Of a DNA stretch of 15,174 nucleotides, positions 6,492 through 13,987 are shown piece after piece. The DNA comes from Burkholderiaceae bacterium (GTDB lineage Bacteria; Pseudomonadota; Gammaproteobacteria; Burkholderiales; Burkholderiaceae), in NCBI GenBank assembly GCA_947461805.1, contig CANHMJ010000023.1, positions 1 through 15,174 on the forward strand, written 5' to 3'. A model generated the notes under the pieces. It worked only from the letters and a program-made list of their open reading frames with translations, was not told the origin of the DNA and did no database searches. The position numbers and the translations under genes are program-made. Numbering within the stretch: position 1 is the first letter of the stretch; each line of letters begins with the position of its first letter.

Positions 6492-7229
6492 TTGCCTGAA
6501 ACAACCGCTCCATTGGCTACCTTTAGCCCCTTGTACCAGCAGATTAAGGCGCTGTTGCTGGACAGCCTTCAGTCCGGCGAGTGGCGACCCGGCGCCCCCA
6601 TTCCCAGCGAGATGGAGTTGGCAGCCCGTTACGAGGTAAGCCAAGGCACAGTCCGCAAGGCGGTGGATGAGCTGGCCACGGAAAATCTCTTAGTCCGCCA
6701 TCAAGGTAAGGGCACCTTTGTTGCCAGCCACCACAGCGAGGCTTGGCAATACCGCTTCTTTAGTTTGATGCCGGATTCCGGCAAAAAAGCCCCCCTTAAA
6801 AGCTATTTTTTGGTGTGCAAGGCCATAAAGGCTCCATCCAAAATTGCTCAATTGCTGAAACTACCGGCAAGTGAACAGGTGTTTCAAATTGATCGTGTGC
6901 AAAGCTTAGGCGGGCAAGTGGCCGTTTTCGAGCAAATCTGGCTGCCCAAGGCGCGTTTTAGCGGGATGACCCTGGATCGATTGGAGTCGTGGCCAGGTCC
7001 CTTGTACGCATTCTACGAAAGTGAGTTTGCAACCCACATGGTTCGTGCGGAAGAGAAAATTAAAGCAATTACAGCGGAGGCGGCGATTGCGAATCATTTA
7101 AAACTGGAGCCGGGTTCTCCACTCCTTTTGGTAGAGCGGCTTTCCTTCACGTATGGGAACAGGCCGGTTGAGGTGCGACGAGCCCATTACGATACCCGCC
7201 AACAGCATTATGAAAATAAGTTGAACTAA
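6492..7229 (+). CDS. GntR-family transcriptional regulator, HutC subfamily (UTRA domain)
   Basis: A 245-residue DNA-binding regulator. Residues 11-76 form the GntR winged helix-turn-helix, with PLYQQIKALLLDSLQSGEW, then IPSEMELAARYEVSQGTVRKAVDEL as recognition region and the wing GKGTFVAS at 72-79. Residues about 97-240 match the UTRA effector-binding fold of HutC-type regulators, ending in FTYGNRPVEVRRAHYD. The effector cannot be read from the sequence. The start is a TTG with GGAA seven bases upstream; no ATG or GTG is available before the helix-turn-helix, so the TTG is well supported. The gene is divergent from mdh and followed by sdhCDAB. A GntR regulator at this place next to sdh is, as I recall, common in Burkholderiales. 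Control of mdh, itself and perhaps sdh is therefore a reasonable inference. A palindrome over its own -10 box points to autorepression. Confidence 0.92.
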   Translation: MPETTAPLATFSPLYQQIKALLLDSLQSGEWRPGAPIPSEMELAARYEVSQGTVRKAVDELATENLLVRHQGKGTFVASHHSEAWQYRFFSLMPDSGKKAPLKSYFLVCKAIKAPSKIAQLLKLPASEQVFQIDRVQSLGGQVAVFEQIWLPKARFSGMTLDRLESWPGPLYAFYESEFATHMVRAEEKIKAITAEAAIANHLKLEPGSPLLLVERLSFTYGNRPVEVRRAHYDTRQQHYENKLN

Positions 7230-7332
7230 GTCATGTGTACAAAAAAAAATGCATTTCAGCGTTTTCCAATAGAATATGTTGCACAACAGCATTACTCCTT
7301 ATTTAACCTTTACCTCACGAATGAGACCCTCT
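7230..7332 (+). promoter_or_regulatory. gntR-sdhC intergenic region, weak promoter candidate
   Basis: 103 bases. It holds an A-tract (7241-7249), a possible -10 box TAGAAT at 7270-7275 without a recognisable -35 box, and directly after it a 12-base inverted repeat TGTTG-CA-CAACA (7277-7288) that would lie at the transcription start. No terminator hairpin follows gntR, so sdh may be read from the gntR promoter, from a promoter here, or both. Confidence 0.3.
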
Positions 7333-7752
7333 ATGGTTGATGCCCAACAGGATGTAAAAAAGGCCAAGCCGGTTTACCGCAACATTGGCCTTGCGCAGTT
7401 AATCAAATACCGCTTGCCGTGGGCTGGAAAAGTGTCGATCCTGCACCGCATTAGTGGCGCTGCCTTATTTTTGCTGCTTCCGTTTATTTTGTATTTGTTT
7501 GATCAAAGCTTGGCATCCGAACTGAGCTTCATGCAGTTTCAGGCTTTCACTGATCACTTCCTGGTCAAGCTCATTTGCCTTGGCTTGATCTGGAGTTTCC
7601 TCCACCATTTTTGTGCCGGCATTCGTTACCTGCTACTGGACCTAGAAATTGGCGTTGAAAAAATTGCAGCCCAAAAATCCGCAATCAGTGTGTTGGTCGT
7701 GAGCCTCGCATTAACTGCAGCGGTAGGCGCTAAATTGTTTGGCTTGTTTTAA
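7333..7752 (+). CDS. sdhC: Succinate dehydrogenase cytochrome b556 subunit
   Basis: Membrane anchor subunit of complex II, which helps bind haem b and ubiquinone in the inner membrane. With the start at 7333 it has 139 residues and three hydrophobic spans at about 41-58, 76-100 and 116-137. The quinone-site residues known from E. coli (Ser27, Arg31) correspond to S35 and R39 in SILHRISG. The haem ligand corresponds to H92 in HHFCAGIRYL, the H-x3-GIR pattern. I chose the ATG at 7333, which has GAGA six bases upstream and gives the family length. In-frame ATGs at 7321 and 7276 would add 4 or 19 residues that do not look conserved and lack good ribosome binding sites, so the start is moderately uncertain. 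It is the first gene of sdhCDAB-sdhE. The gap to sdhD is 24 bases. Confidence 0.93.
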   Translation: MVDAQQDVKKAKPVYRNIGLAQLIKYRLPWAGKVSILHRISGAALFLLLPFILYLFDQSLASELSFMQFQAFTDHFLVKLICLGLIWSFLHHFCAGIRYLLLDLEIGVEKIAAQKSAISVLVVSLALTAAVGAKLFGLF

Positions 7753-7776
7753 TCCCGATTACGTAAAGAGAACTTC

Positions 7777-8142
7777 ATGTCGACAAATAACATTGGCCCA
7801 AAGCGTCTCGTTGTAGGCGCGCATTACGGCCTGAAAGAATGGATTATTCAGCGCATCACGGCAGTTGTGATGGTAATTTTTACGGTCGTTTTGTTGGCCG
7901 CATATTTGATTTCTGGTGGTGCAAGCTACGAGGCATGGGCAGGGTTGTTTAGTAATCAGCTGATGAAGTTGCTGACCTTTTTAACCTTCTTAAGCCTTTT
8001 TTACCATGCGTGGATTGGCATTCGCGACATCTGGATGGATTACATCAAGCCAGTAAGCATTCGCCTCAGCTTGCAAGTCTTTACTGTGTTGTGGCTGGTC
8101 GCTTGTGCGGCCTATGCTGCTGAAATTCTGTGGAAAGTGTAA
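7777..8142 (+). CDS. sdhD: Succinate dehydrogenase hydrophobic membrane anchor subunit
   Basis: Second membrane anchor of complex II, 121 residues with three hydrophobic spans at about 28-48, 62-82 and 98-117. The haem-binding H77 and the quinone-site pair D88-Y89 are seen in FYHAWIGIRDIWMDYIKP, matching E. coli His71, Asp82 and Tyr83. R26 in IIQRITA is the conserved arginine before the first helix. AAAGAG stands about eight bases before the ATG as ribosome binding site. The stop is followed by the sdhA ATG after four bases, as expected for subunits made in equal amounts. Assignment is secure from motifs and position between sdhC and sdhA. Confidence 0.94.
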   Translation: MSTNNIGPKRLVVGAHYGLKEWIIQRITAVVMVIFTVVLLAAYLISGGASYEAWAGLFSNQLMKLLTFLTFLSLFYHAWIGIRDIWMDYIKPVSIRLSLQVFTVLWLVACAAYAAEILWKV

Positions 8143-8146
8143 GACG

Positions 8147-9925
8147 ATGACTGCGATAAAAAAAGCATTACCCCGCCGTCGCTTTGATGCGGTGATTGTT
8201 GGTGCAGGGGGGTCCGGTATGCGCGCTTCCTTGCAGCTATCGGAAGCCGGCCTCAATGTAGCAGTGTTGACAAAGGTGTTTCCAACCCGTTCGCATACGG
8301 TTGCTGCTCAGGGCGGCATAGGCGCCTCTCTCGGCAATATGAGCGAGGACAATTGGCATTATCACTTTTACGACACGATTAAAGGCTCTGATTGGCTAGG
8401 TGATCAGGATGTGATTGAGTTTATGTGCCGCGAAGCACCGAAAGTAGTTTACGAGCTTGAGCATTACGGCATGCCATTTGATCGCAACCCAGACGGAACA
8501 ATTTATCAGCGCCCATTTGGTGGGCATACCGCAAATTACGGTGAGAAACCGGTACAACGTGCATGCGCTGCTGCGGACCGCACTGGCCATGCCATGCTGC
8601 ACACACTCTATCAGCGCAACGTGCAGGCCAAGACGAACTTTTTTGTTGAGTGGTTGGCCTTGGATTTAATTCGCGACGACGAGGGTGATGTTGTCGGCGT
8701 TACCGCACTGGAAATGGAAACGGGCGAGCTCTACATCTTGGAAGCTAAGATTGTGTTGATGGCAACTGGCGGTGCTGGCCGCATTTGGTCTGCTTCGACT
8801 AATGCTTATATCAACACCGGCGATGGTATGGGCATGGCTGCACGCGCCAACATTCCGCTGGAAGACATGGAATTTTGGCAGTTTCATCCCACTGGCGTTG
8901 CGGGAGCCGGCGTGTTACTGACCGAAGGGTGTCGCGGCGAAGGCGCGATATTGCGCAACAAAGACGGCGAGCGTTTTATGGAGCGTTACGCTCCTACGCT
9001 AAAAGACTTGGCTCCGCGTGATTTCATTTCCCGCTGCATGGATCAAGAGATCAAAGAGGGCCGCGGTTGTGGTCCCAATGGTGATTATGTGGTGCTCGAT
9101 TTAACTCACATCGGCGCTGAGACTATCATGAAGCGCTTGCCATCGGTGTACGAGATTGGCATGAACTTTGCCAACATCGATGTAACCAAAGAGCCCATTC
9201 CAGTTGTGCCAACGATTCACTATCAAATGGGCGGTATTCCGACCAATATTAACGGTCAGGTGGTGGTGCCTAAAGATGGTAATCCGAATCACATTGTCAA
9301 TGGCCTGTATGCAATCGGCGAATGCTCCTGCGTATCGGTTCACGGCGCTAATCGTCTAGGCACTAACTCCTTATTGGATTTGTTGGTGTTTGGCCGCGCT
9401 GCCGGTAATCACATCGTCAATATGGATCTTCAAAAGCGTGAGCACAAGCCCTTGCCTGCGAATGCCGGCGAGCAAACCCTCGCTCGCATTGCGGCATTAG
9501 ATAATTCCACTTCAGGTGAGTACGCTCAGGATGTAGCAAATGACATCCGGAAAACAATGCAGACGTATGCTGGCGTGTTCCGTAACCAGAAGTTGATGGA
9601 TGAGGGTGTTCGTCAGATGGCCCTTTTAACGGAGCGTGCAAAACACCTTTGGGTCAAAGACAAGTCGAAGATTTTTAATACGGCTCGGATTGAAGCCTTG
9701 GAAATTTTAAACCTCGTTGAGACTGCCAATGCGACCATCATCTCGGCTGCAGCGCGTAAAGAAAGTCGCGGCGCGCACTCCCATGATGATTTTCCGACGC
9801 GCGACGATAAGGCCTGGATGAAGCACACGCTTTGGTTTAGTGAGGGCAATCGCCTCGATTACAAGCCAGTGCAACTCAAGCCATTAACCGCTGAATCCGT
9901 CCCACCCAAAGAGCGTACCTTCTAA
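8147..9925 (+). CDS. sdhA: Succinate dehydrogenase flavoprotein subunit
   Basis: Catalytic subunit of complex II, which oxidises succinate to fumarate and passes electrons to covalently bound FAD, on the cytoplasmic face of the inner membrane. It has 592 residues, near the E. coli 588. The FAD dinucleotide motif GAGGSG is at 19-24. H50 in TRSHTVAAQGG is the histidine that carries FAD covalently. HPTG at 247-250 and R291 in LAPRDFISR are the substrate-binding and proton-transfer residues. The C-terminal domain ends KPVQLKPLTAESVPPKERTF, the usual form. I chose the ATG at 8147, four bases after sdhD, with GGAAAG about nine bases upstream inside sdhD. An in-frame ATG at 8105 lies in the sdhD coding region and adds residues unlike the family. 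SdhE, the factor that promotes its flavinylation, is encoded two genes downstream. Confidence 0.98.
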   Translation: MTAIKKALPRRRFDAVIVGAGGSGMRASLQLSEAGLNVAVLTKVFPTRSHTVAAQGGIGASLGNMSEDNWHYHFYDTIKGSDWLGDQDVIEFMCREAPKVVYELEHYGMPFDRNPDGTIYQRPFGGHTANYGEKPVQRACAAADRTGHAMLHTLYQRNVQAKTNFFVEWLALDLIRDDEGDVVGVTALEMETGELYILEAKIVLMATGGAGRIWSASTNAYINTGDGMGMAARANIPLEDMEFWQFHPTGVAGAGVLLTEGCRGEGAILRNKDGERFMERYAPTLKDLAPRDFISRCMDQEIKEGRGCGPNGDYVVLDLTHIGAETIMKRLPSVYEIGMNFANIDVTKEPIPVVPTIHYQMGGIPTNINGQVVVPKDGNPNHIVNGLYAIGECSCVSVHGANRLGTNSLLDLLVFGRAAGNHIVNMDLQKREHKPLPANAGEQTLARIAALDNSTSGEYAQDVANDIRKTMQTYAGVFRNQKLMDEGVRQMALLTERAKHLWVKDKSKIFNTARIEALEILNLVETANATIISAAARKESRGAHSHDDFPTRDDKAWMKHTLWFSEGNRLDYKPVQLKPLTAESVPPKERTF

Positions 9926-9947
9926 TTAAAGAAAAACGAGATAAACC

Positions 9948-10652
9948 ATGAGTGATACCCGTATATTTGAAATTTATCGCTACGATCCTGAGGTGGATAC
10001 TGCTCCGCGCATGCAGCGTTACGAGCTTGAATTGACTGGTGAGCGTATGTTGCTGGATGCCTTGATCTCACTTAAAAAACAAGACGAGAGCATTACGTAT
10101 CGTCGCTCCTGTCGCGAGGGTGTGTGTGGCTCGGATGCAATGAACATCAACGGTAAAAATGGGCTGGCGTGTTTAACCAATATGCTTACTCTGCCTAAGG
10201 TCATTACCTTGCGCCCACTGCCTGGCTTGCCGGTCGTGCGCGATTTGATTGTAGATATGACCTTGTTTTTTAAGCAGTACTTATCTATTAAGCCTTACTT
10301 GGTGAACTCCACCCGCCCTCCAGAAAAAGAGCGTTTGCAGAGCCCAGAAGAGCGCGAAGAGTTGGATGGCTTGTACGAGTGCATCTTGTGCGCTTCCTGC
10401 TCCACCTCCTGCCCTTCGTTTTGGTGGAATCCAGACAAGTTTGTCGGGCCAGCAGGCTTGTTGCAAGCCTATCGCTTTATTGCAGACAGCCGCGATGAGG
10501 ATACGGCAGCTCGCCTAGATAATTTAGAGGATCCCTACCGTTTATTCCGCTGCCATACCATCATGAATTGCGTCGATGTTTGTCCTAAGCACTTGAATCC
10601 AACCAAAGCCATTGGCAAAATTAAAGAGTTGATGGTGCGCAGGGCAGTATGA
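9948..10652 (+). CDS. sdhB: Succinate dehydrogenase iron-sulfur subunit
   Basis: Carries electrons from SdhA to the quinone site through three iron-sulfur clusters. It has 234 residues. The [2Fe-2S] ligands are C55, C60, D63 and C75 in SCREGVCGSDAMNINGKNGLAC; the aspartate in place of a cysteine is also present in E. coli. The [4Fe-4S] ligands are C145, C148, C151 and C212, and the [3Fe-4S] ligands are C155, C202 and C208. The quinone-site region CPSFWWNPDKF is intact. It follows sdhA after 22 bases, and its stop overlaps the sdhE start by four bases (ATGA), so sdhE should be translationally coupled. Nothing unusual is seen. Confidence 0.98.
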   Translation: MSDTRIFEIYRYDPEVDTAPRMQRYELELTGERMLLDALISLKKQDESITYRRSCREGVCGSDAMNINGKNGLACLTNMLTLPKVITLRPLPGLPVVRDLIVDMTLFFKQYLSIKPYLVNSTRPPEKERLQSPEEREELDGLYECILCASCSTSCPSFWWNPDKFVGPAGLLQAYRFIADSRDEDTAARLDNLEDPYRLFRCHTIMNCVDVCPKHLNPTKAIGKIKELMVRRAV

Positions 10653-10921
10653 CCATTAGTGCGGCGGCTCTGTATCGTTTAAAAAGCGATGCGCGCCGGG
10701 GTTTACTGGAAAACGATCTCATTTTGGAGCGGTTTTTCAGGCGCTATGCGGACACCTTAACGGAGGAGCAGGGCGCAGTGTTGACCCAGTTGTTGGCCTT
10801 GAGTGACAACGATTTAATGGACCTCCTGATTGGTCGAGTCGATTCTGTAGTTGCATTGGGTGATGTGTGCAGTACCCCCGCCTTTTTGGCTGTATTGGGT
10901 TGTTTGCGGGAGAAGCAGTAG
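10649..10921 (+). CDS. sdhE: FAD assembly factor SdhE (antitoxin CptB/YgfY family)
   Basis: A small cytoplasmic helical protein that helps attach FAD covalently to SdhA. It has 90 residues, the usual size. The family's RGxxE signature is RGLLE at 17-21, inside ARRGLLENDLILERFF. The helical body contains LTEEQGAVLTQLLALSDNDLMDLLIGR, typical of the family. The ATG overlaps the sdhB stop (ATGA), which fixes the start. Placing sdhE directly after sdhCDAB makes its role with SdhA very likely. It is followed by a 52-base gap before gltA. Confidence 0.95.
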   Translation: MTISAAALYRLKSDARRGLLENDLILERFFRRYADTLTEEQGAVLTQLLALSDNDLMDLLIGRVDSVVALGDVCSTPAFLAVLGCLREKQ

Positions 10922-10926
10922 CAGGG

Positions 10927-10942
10927 ATGCAATAATTTGCAT
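10927..10942. repeat. Inverted repeat ATGCAA-N4-TTGCAT in the sdhE-gltA gap
   Basis: A perfect 6-4-6 inverted repeat lies 32 bases before the gltA ATG. It has the geometry of a dimeric regulator site but a half-site different from the mdh/gntR repeat, and no promoter boxes are evident beside it. It is too A/T-rich and lacks a T-tract, so it is not a terminator. Confidence 0.4.
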
Positions 10943-10973
10943 TGCACTTATTTAACGAACAGTGGGATCAGAC

Positions 10974-12287
10974 ATGATTGAATCAAACATCAAGGCAAAG
11001 TTATCGTTCTCTGACGGTACCCCCGATATCGATTTGCCAATTTACCAAGGCGCAGTGGGTCCTGATGTCATTGATATTCGTAAGCTCTACGGCCAGACTG
11101 GCAAATTTACCTACGACCCTGGCTTCTTATCGACGGCATCCTGTAATTCAAAGATTACTTTTATTGATGGTGACAAAGGCGAATTGCTCTACCGCGGTTA
11201 CCCCATTCAGGATTTAGCAGGCAATTGTGATTTTTTAGAAGTGTGCTACCTCTTGCTCAATGGCCATTTGCCGAACGAAAAAGAGAATGCGAAATTTCAA
11301 GACATCATCATGCACCACACCATGGTGCATGAGCAGATGCAGTTTTTCTTACGCGGCTTTAGGCGTGATGCGCACCCTATGGCAGTCTTGACTGGTCTAG
11401 TGGGTGCCATGGCGGCCTTCTATCACGATGAGATTGACTACAGTGAACCCAAGGCCCGTGAAATTGCGCAAATGCGTTTGATTGCAAAAATGCCCACGTT
11501 AGTGGCTATGTCGTACAAGTATTCCATTGGTCAGCCATTTGTCTATCCCGATAACTCGCTCTCCTATACTGCCAATTTCATGCGCATGATGTTTGCTAAC
11601 CCATGCGAGCCCTACAAAGTGAATCCGGTATTAGTGCGGGCCTTGGATCGAATTTTTATCCTGCATGCCGACCATGAGCAAAATGCATCGACTTCAACAG
11701 TGCGTTTATGCGGATCTTCCGGTACCAATCCATTTGCTGCGATCTCGGCTGGTATTGCCTGCTTGTGGGGCCCGGCGCATGGCGGTGCAAATGAGGCCTG
11801 CTTACAGATGCTGACTGAGATTCAGGCTAACGGCGGAGTAGAAAAAGTGGGCGAATTCATTGCCCAAGTGAAAGACAAGAACTCCAATGTCCGTTTAATG
11901 GGATTTGGCCATCGGGTTTATAAGAACTTTGATCCACGCGCAAAGCTGATGCGTGAAACCTGTTATGAAGTCCTTAATGAATTAGGACTCGAAAATGATC
12001 CGCTCTTTAAGTTGGCAATGACGTTAGAAAAAATTGCGCTGGAAGACGAATATTTTGTGAGTCGCAAACTGTATCCGAACGTTGACTTTTATTCTGGTAT
12101 TGTTCAGCGCGCCTTGGGCATTCCAACGGATATGTTCACCTGCGTTTTTGCCTTAGCGAGAACGGTCGGCTGGATAGCGCAGTGGGAAGAAATGATTACT
12201 GACTCGGAGTACAAGATCGGTCGTCCACGGCAGTTGTATGTTGGGGAAATCGAGCGCAAGGTTCCTCCTATGTCAGGGCGAAAGTAA
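10974..12287 (+). CDS. gltA: Citrate synthase, type II
   Basis: Condenses acetyl-CoA and oxaloacetate to citrate, the entry step of the TCA cycle, in the cytoplasm. It has 437 residues, the large Gram-negative type (427 in E. coli). The catalytic triad is present: H269 in GPAHGGANEA, H313 in GFGHRVYKNFDPRA and D371 in NVDFYSGI. The ILHADHEQNASTS stretch follows at about 229-241. C211 in NPCEPY aligns with E. coli Cys206, near the allosteric NADH site, so NADH inhibition is possible but not proven. I chose the ATG at 10974; a GTG at 10962 in frame would add four residues, and the nearby GGGA could serve as its ribosome binding site. The gene follows sdhE after 52 bases and precedes leuC by 17 bases with no terminator, so it may be transcribed with both. 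Confidence 0.97.
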   Translation: MIESNIKAKLSFSDGTPDIDLPIYQGAVGPDVIDIRKLYGQTGKFTYDPGFLSTASCNSKITFIDGDKGELLYRGYPIQDLAGNCDFLEVCYLLLNGHLPNEKENAKFQDIIMHHTMVHEQMQFFLRGFRRDAHPMAVLTGLVGAMAAFYHDEIDYSEPKAREIAQMRLIAKMPTLVAMSYKYSIGQPFVYPDNSLSYTANFMRMMFANPCEPYKVNPVLVRALDRIFILHADHEQNASTSTVRLCGSSGTNPFAAISAGIACLWGPAHGGANEACLQMLTEIQANGGVEKVGEFIAQVKDKNSNVRLMGFGHRVYKNFDPRAKLMRETCYEVLNELGLENDPLFKLAMTLEKIALEDEYFVSRKLYPNVDFYSGIVQRALGIPTDMFTCVFALARTVGWIAQWEEMITDSEYKIGRPRQLYVGEIERKVPPMSGRK

Positions 12288-12304
12288 GGTTTATAAGGAC
12301 GGGT

Positions 12305-13714
12305 ATGTCACGCACGCTATACGATAAGTTATGGGATGAGCACGTTGTTTGTGCGGAAGAGGACGGCACGGCCACCCTCTACATTGACCGGCACTTGTTG
12401 CACGAAGTAACCAGTCCACAGGCTTTTGAAGGTTTAAGTTTGGCAAAGCGCCCCGTATGGCGAATTTCTGCCAACCTCGCCGTCTCTGACCACAACGTAC
12501 CTACAACGGATCGATCCGAAGGGATTACTGACCCCATCTCCAAGCTTCAAGTCGATACCCTCGATCAGAATTGCACCTCCTTCGGTATTACGCAGTTCAA
12601 GATGAATGATTTACGGCAGGGCATCGTTCACGTCATCGGGCCGGAGCAGGGTGCCACATTGCCTGGTATGACGGTTGTTTGTGGTGATTCGCATACCAGT
12701 ACCCACGGCGCATTTGGCGCATTGGCTTTTGGAATTGGCACTTCTGAAGTGGAGCACGTGCTTGCGACCCAAACCTTACTGATGAAGAAGAGTAAGAACA
12801 TGCTGGTTCGAGTGGAGGGTCGTTTGCAACCCGGCTCGACTGCAAAGGACATTGTTTTGGCGGTTATTGGAAAAATAGGAACAGCCGGCGGCACTGGCTA
12901 TACCATCGAGTTTGCGGGCGAAGCCATTCGAAATTTATCGATGGAAGGTCGCATGACTATCTGCAATATGGCAATTGAAGCAGGCGCACGCGCTGGCCTG
13001 GTTGCAGTAGATGAAACCACAATCGATTACATTCAGGGCCGCCCTTACGCTCCAAGCGGAGAGATTCTGCGCCACGCAGTCCAATATTGGCGCACCTTGC
13101 ATTCCGATGCCGATGCGAAGTTTGATCAGGTGGTGGAATTGCGTGCTGATGAGATCCAGCCGCAAGTCACCTGGGGCACTTCCCCAGAAATGGTGTTGCC
13201 GATCAGCGAGCGCGTTCCTGATCCAGAAAAAGAGCGTGATCCCAATAAGCGCAGTGCGATGGAGCGCGCTTTGCAATACATGAATTTAACGCCCAATACC
13301 TTGCTAAGCAGCATCCCGATTGATAAGGTATTTATCGGTTCGTGCACCAACAGTCGAATCGAGGATTTGCGTGCCGCCGCGAAGGTAGTTGATCGCCTGG
13401 GCAAAAAAGTCTCGCCGAATGTTAAGTTGGCTATGGTGGTACCGGGATCTGGATTAGTAAAAGCGCAGGCTGAACGTGAGGGCCTCGATCGGGTTTTCAA
13501 GGCCGCTGGTTTTGAATGGCGTGAGCCGGGTTGCTCAATGTGCTTAGCCATGAATTCAGATCGCCTCGAGCCTGGTGAGCGCTGCGCGTCAACCTCAAAC
13601 CGTAATTTTGAGGGTCGTCAAGGCGCTGGCGGTAGAACCCATTTAGTGAGTCCTGCTATGGCTGCCGCTGCTGCCATTGAAGGTCATTTTGTTGATGTAC
13701 GCAAAATTGCGTAA
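12305..13714 (+). CDS. leuC: 3-isopropylmalate dehydratase large subunit
   Basis: With LeuD, isomerises 2-isopropylmalate to 3-isopropylmalate in leucine synthesis. It belongs to the aconitase superfamily and has 469 residues, the normal length. The [4Fe-4S] cluster ligands are C347 in GSCTNSR and C410 and C413 in GCSMCLAMN. Other landmarks are CGDSHTSTHGAFGALAFGIG at 126-145 and the C-terminal GRQGAGGRTHLVSP at 438-450. AAGGA five bases before the ATG is a strong ribosome binding site. It begins 17 bases after gltA. leuD is not adjacent; a small lipoprotein gene stands between the two subunit genes. Confidence 0.98.
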   Translation: MSRTLYDKLWDEHVVCAEEDGTATLYIDRHLLHEVTSPQAFEGLSLAKRPVWRISANLAVSDHNVPTTDRSEGITDPISKLQVDTLDQNCTSFGITQFKMNDLRQGIVHVIGPEQGATLPGMTVVCGDSHTSTHGAFGALAFGIGTSEVEHVLATQTLLMKKSKNMLVRVEGRLQPGSTAKDIVLAVIGKIGTAGGTGYTIEFAGEAIRNLSMEGRMTICNMAIEAGARAGLVAVDETTIDYIQGRPYAPSGEILRHAVQYWRTLHSDADAKFDQVVELRADEIQPQVTWGTSPEMVLPISERVPDPEKERDPNKRSAMERALQYMNLTPNTLLSSIPIDKVFIGSCTNSRIEDLRAAAKVVDRLGKKVSPNVKLAMVVPGSGLVKAQAEREGLDRVFKAAGFEWREPGCSMCLAMNSDRLEPGERCASTSNRNFEGRQGAGGRTHLVSPAMAAAAAIEGHFVDVRKIA

Positions 13715-13738
13715 TTAGCCAAGCGAAAGGTCCATGCC

Positions 13739-13954
13739 ATGCCAACTCCCCGTTATTCCATGATTGCCAAGTTATCTGTCGTGCTGGTGGCGGGTATTTT
13801 TATAAGCGCCTGTGCCAACACCATGGAAGGGGTTGGTAAGGATTTACAAAAAATAGGCACCTCAATGGATTCGAAATCCTCGACTTCCGCACCAAGCAAT
13901 CCTCCTGCATCGCAAACCCAAGGAAAAGACGTTGTGGTGACGCCAATAAAATAA
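13739..13954 (+). CDS. Small entericidin-like lipoprotein
   Basis: A 71-residue predicted lipoprotein. A short basic start and a hydrophobic segment (12-22) lead to the lipobox ISAC, with the lipidated cysteine at residue 25. Alanine at +2 favours the outer membrane. The next stretch, CANTMEGVGKDLQKIGTSM, has the pattern of the entericidin A/B family (C-N-T-x-x-G-x-G-x-D-x-x-x-x-G), whose E. coli members form a stationary-phase toxin-antidote pair of lipoproteins. The tail after residue 44 is Ser/Pro/Gln-rich, longer than in E. coli entericidins, and looks disordered. AAAGG stands nine bases before the chosen ATG. An ATG at 13760 would also leave a signal peptide. It lies 24 bases after leuC and 33 bases before leuD on the same strand, and I recall the same position in other Burkholderiales. 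Family likely; function unknown. Confidence 0.88.
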   Translation: MPTPRYSMIAKLSVVLVAGIFISACANTMEGVGKDLQKIGTSMDSKSSTSAPSNPPASQTQGKDVVVTPIK

Positions 13955-13987
13955 GCGGTATCAATAAAAAAAGCAGAGTCAGTCGCA

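Noticed and set aside
7276..7332. N-terminal extension of SdhC from the ATG at 7276
   Set aside because: The added 19 residues look unlike SdhC starts, there is no ribosome binding site, and the ATG at 7333 gives the normal length.
13126..13551. Minus-strand open frame of 141 codons inside leuC
   Set aside because: leuC is complete with all cluster ligands, and the antisense translation shows no family features or ribosome binding site.
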